Made by a program: the position numbers and the translations under genes. From Formicarius rufipectus (lineage: Eukaryota > Chordata > Aves > Passeriformes > Formicariidae): a stretch of 64,000 nucleotides of DNA. Location: NCBI GenBank assembly GCA_013399695.1, contig VXAU01003998.1, positions 922,770 through 986,769 on the forward strand. The letters are read 5' to 3'. Below the pieces are notes generated by a model that ran no database searches, was not told where the DNA came from, and saw only the letters and a program-made list of their open reading frames with translations. How positions within the stretch are numbered: position 1 is the first letter of the stretch; each line of letters opens with the position of its first letter. Shown one piece after another: positions 61,801 to 64,000 of this stretch.

Positions 61801-64000
61801 TCCCAGAACACCAAGGGCAGATACCACAGTAACTTTAGAAGGTACTGGTGGGTTTAGTGGTATCCCACTTTGCCTGGCCTGAGAGCAGTAGGTCCTGTGT
61901 AATGAAGGAAGGTCCCAGAGTCACTATTGCATAGATTGTTAGCCAAGCTAACAGGATTTCTTCTTTTATCCAGTACAGGAGGTACCCTTTACGGATACTG
62001 TAACTTGCTTAACACCTGGAGGAAACACCATGGTCCAGTGTCTCCAGAGAGCTTTGGGCAATGTGGTGTTTTACAAGGCAAGAAACAGGAGTGAGCTCCT
62101 GTTGCAACATGTGGCACAGGAAGTGCCCTGATGCAGTGGGGTGATTTCCTTGGCTCCAGAACCACCTGCATATAATTTAGACTGCTAAGGGACTGTTCCC
62201 TCACATTTCTAAAGCCTCTTGCAAGGAATCTTTTGAAGGCAAAACTCCGGTTTCGCTTTTGTGACATTTTCTGACACTTTTACATCCCAGGCTGTCTGCA
62301 GGTGCATGTTTTGTAACTTGTGAGTGTAGCAGCAGAGAGCTGCAATGTCGAAGAGCTCCCAGGTCACATTGGCTGCTGAGCCAAACTGGCCTTGTCAGCA
62401 GCCCCTTGAGATCAGTCAGTGTGACTACTCAGCACATCTTAATTTCTTCATTAAGCACCTGAAGATGAGCCAGGACTACTGTTATATTTGTACTGCAGCT
62501 TTGCTAACGTGTGTTGTTTCCATGTGAGTGCCAGTTTGGCTTCCCCTGCCTTAACTTGGGAAGGAGCAGAAATGAAGGCTGCCTGCCCCCTTTGCCTGGT
62601 ACTGCTCATCTCCCTCCCTGACTACTGTACAAGACTGTAGCTATTCTGTTGTCCTCTGGAAAAGGCTTGTCTAGTGTTTCTCTCTTTTACCTTCCCAAGT
62701 CTCTTATTTAATTATCCTTCATACTTTATGTTTCAGTGCTGTTTTGTCTTAAAACCTATCCTAGACAATGCTGTTCAGAAATCAACTCCCAGACAACAGA
62801 TGACAGGGTTTTGTGGTAGACCACAGCATGGCTATGATAAAATGTTGAGTTGCACAGACTCTGCTTGAGGAGTGGCAACAGCTAGGGACAGACAGCAATG
62901 TGTGGTGGAGAAATTACACTTGGAGAGCAAACATCAGAAGAGAGATCTTTTCAAAAGCAAGGTCTGCAGTCTCATGTCACTGGCACTCCCAGGGCATGAT
63001 GAGCCTTTCTCATGTGCTCCCCAGCTGTCGTGGTACAAAACATCCCATTCTTGATGCTCACCCAGTGCTGCTCAGCTGGGTGGCTGTGCTGTGCCCAGGC
63101 TGCCCTTTCACCTGGGAGAGGCTGGTGCAGGCAAATATTGCTCTGCTGCCAGACATCTATGGGGAAACTCCTGCTATAAATTTCCTCCCTTCTTTCTGCA
63201 TCTGAGGTGGAGTTGCTTATCTGGAAGATTTTAACTTTGGTGCTGACAGTTTTTCATCCCCCTATAGTTAATCCAGAGATTAGGTTGAATGTTGATGTCA
63301 CTTTGAGTCAGGCAGCATTTTTGCTTGGAAATTAAAATTCTTGTTGTGGTTCTCACTTCTCCATGCAGCTGTGTGTGGAGCCACCCAGTCATGCACAGGG
63401 GCCCTTGTACGATGCCAGCTTGATTGATCCTCACCCACTGCCTGCTCCCGTGTGCCTTCACCAACGGGCGACTGCTTTGATGCCAAGAATTTGTGCAGCA
63501 ACATAGCTTGAGTTCACCACTCAAGAACTGGAAGGGCCTGTGCCAAGTTTTTAATCATACTTTTCTGGCAGATAGTCACAGCTTGGTCTTAAGAAAAAGA
63601 AGTTGAGTGTTTCTAGCTCTCAACGCTGTGTTCATCCGTTATGGAGCAAAGCATGGAAGTACCTCCGAACCTTACTTTGCTTGTATGAGGGGAGGAAGAG
63701 AGTACTCAGGCTGCTGGGGTAGAGGGAGAGATGACAGAAGCCAACAAACCACCCCTATTTTGAAGGAGTTGAAGAGACCTTGGAGGTGGAAGAGCTGCCT
63801 TGGACACACACGTGTCTGAGCTGGAGAATGGTCCTTCTGCAGGTGGGAAGCATTCAGGCAGAATCTTTTTATTTTGGCTTGTGCTGAACAGCAGAGGCTC
63901 CTGCCAGACAAAGCCATGATTTTTTGACCCCCTGCAAACGGGTCTGACTGAACAGCTGAGCATAAGCTGAGTTTCACTGCATTACCCTTGTGAGAAAAAC
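52872..64000 (+). other. TMEM86A: TMEM86A intron 1 (extends past the window)
   Basis: No exon encoding the expected KSEGPKLVPFFKA-type segment is visible. The interval has only noisy open frames, the largest being 162 codons on the minus strand at 56334-56822. One small exon-like stretch at 54057-54089 is listed under findings. Confidence 0.6.

Noticed and set aside
1..64000. CRISPR arrays, tRNA or rRNA genes, prokaryotic operons
   Set aside because: None seen; the sequence is vertebrate nuclear DNA.

Overview
This window comes from a bird nuclear genome, most likely a songbird. The evidence is a split vertebrate gene with clean GT-AG introns, four CR1 LINE 3' ends of the avian type, and an intronic LTR that resembles a family I know from passerine genomes. 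CpG-rich promoters sit in otherwise AT-rich DNA. There is no bacterial, phage or CRISPR content, and nearly all short open frames here are noise.

Layout. Positions 1-2.7 kb hold no gene I can support. From about 2.7 to 21.1 kb lies SPTY2D1 on the minus strand, encoding the SPT2 histone H3-H4 chaperone. All six coding exons can be joined in frame to give 699 residues, with a CpG-rich TATA promoter near 21.06 kb and a long 3' UTR. Its large third exon carries a 15-unit, 33-bp coding minisatellite (GPGRPGSSxxx repeats). Intron 1 holds two CR1 fragments and intron 3 holds an LTR fragment that ends 29 bp from a splice donor. An 18-N gap and another CR1 copy lie upstream of the promoter.

From about 21.7 to 51.9 kb is a gene-poor interval. 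It contains a GC/CpG patch near 27.2 kb, one minus-strand LTR (about 909 bp) with a decayed internal flank from 33.2 to about 35 kb, one CR1 fragment at 48.1 kb, some low-complexity tracts and a clean stem-loop at 24.7 kb.

At 51.9-53.3 kb a second CpG island contains a consensus CRE and the first coding exon (seven codons plus a GTGAGT donor) of TMEM86A on the plus strand. TMEM86A is a multi-pass lysoplasmalogenase of the YhhN family. The rest of that gene is not found before the window ends, so its first intron is at least 11.1 kb. The order and orientation SPTY2D1(-) then TMEM86A(+) match human 11p15.1.

I found no convincing new biological system. The most distinctive observations are the coding minisatellite with its antisense open frame, the LTR close to the SPTY2D1 exon 3 donor, the minus-strand LTR with a short predicted U3 and nearby coding-like fragments, and a possible 33-nt micro-exon in TMEM86A intron 1.
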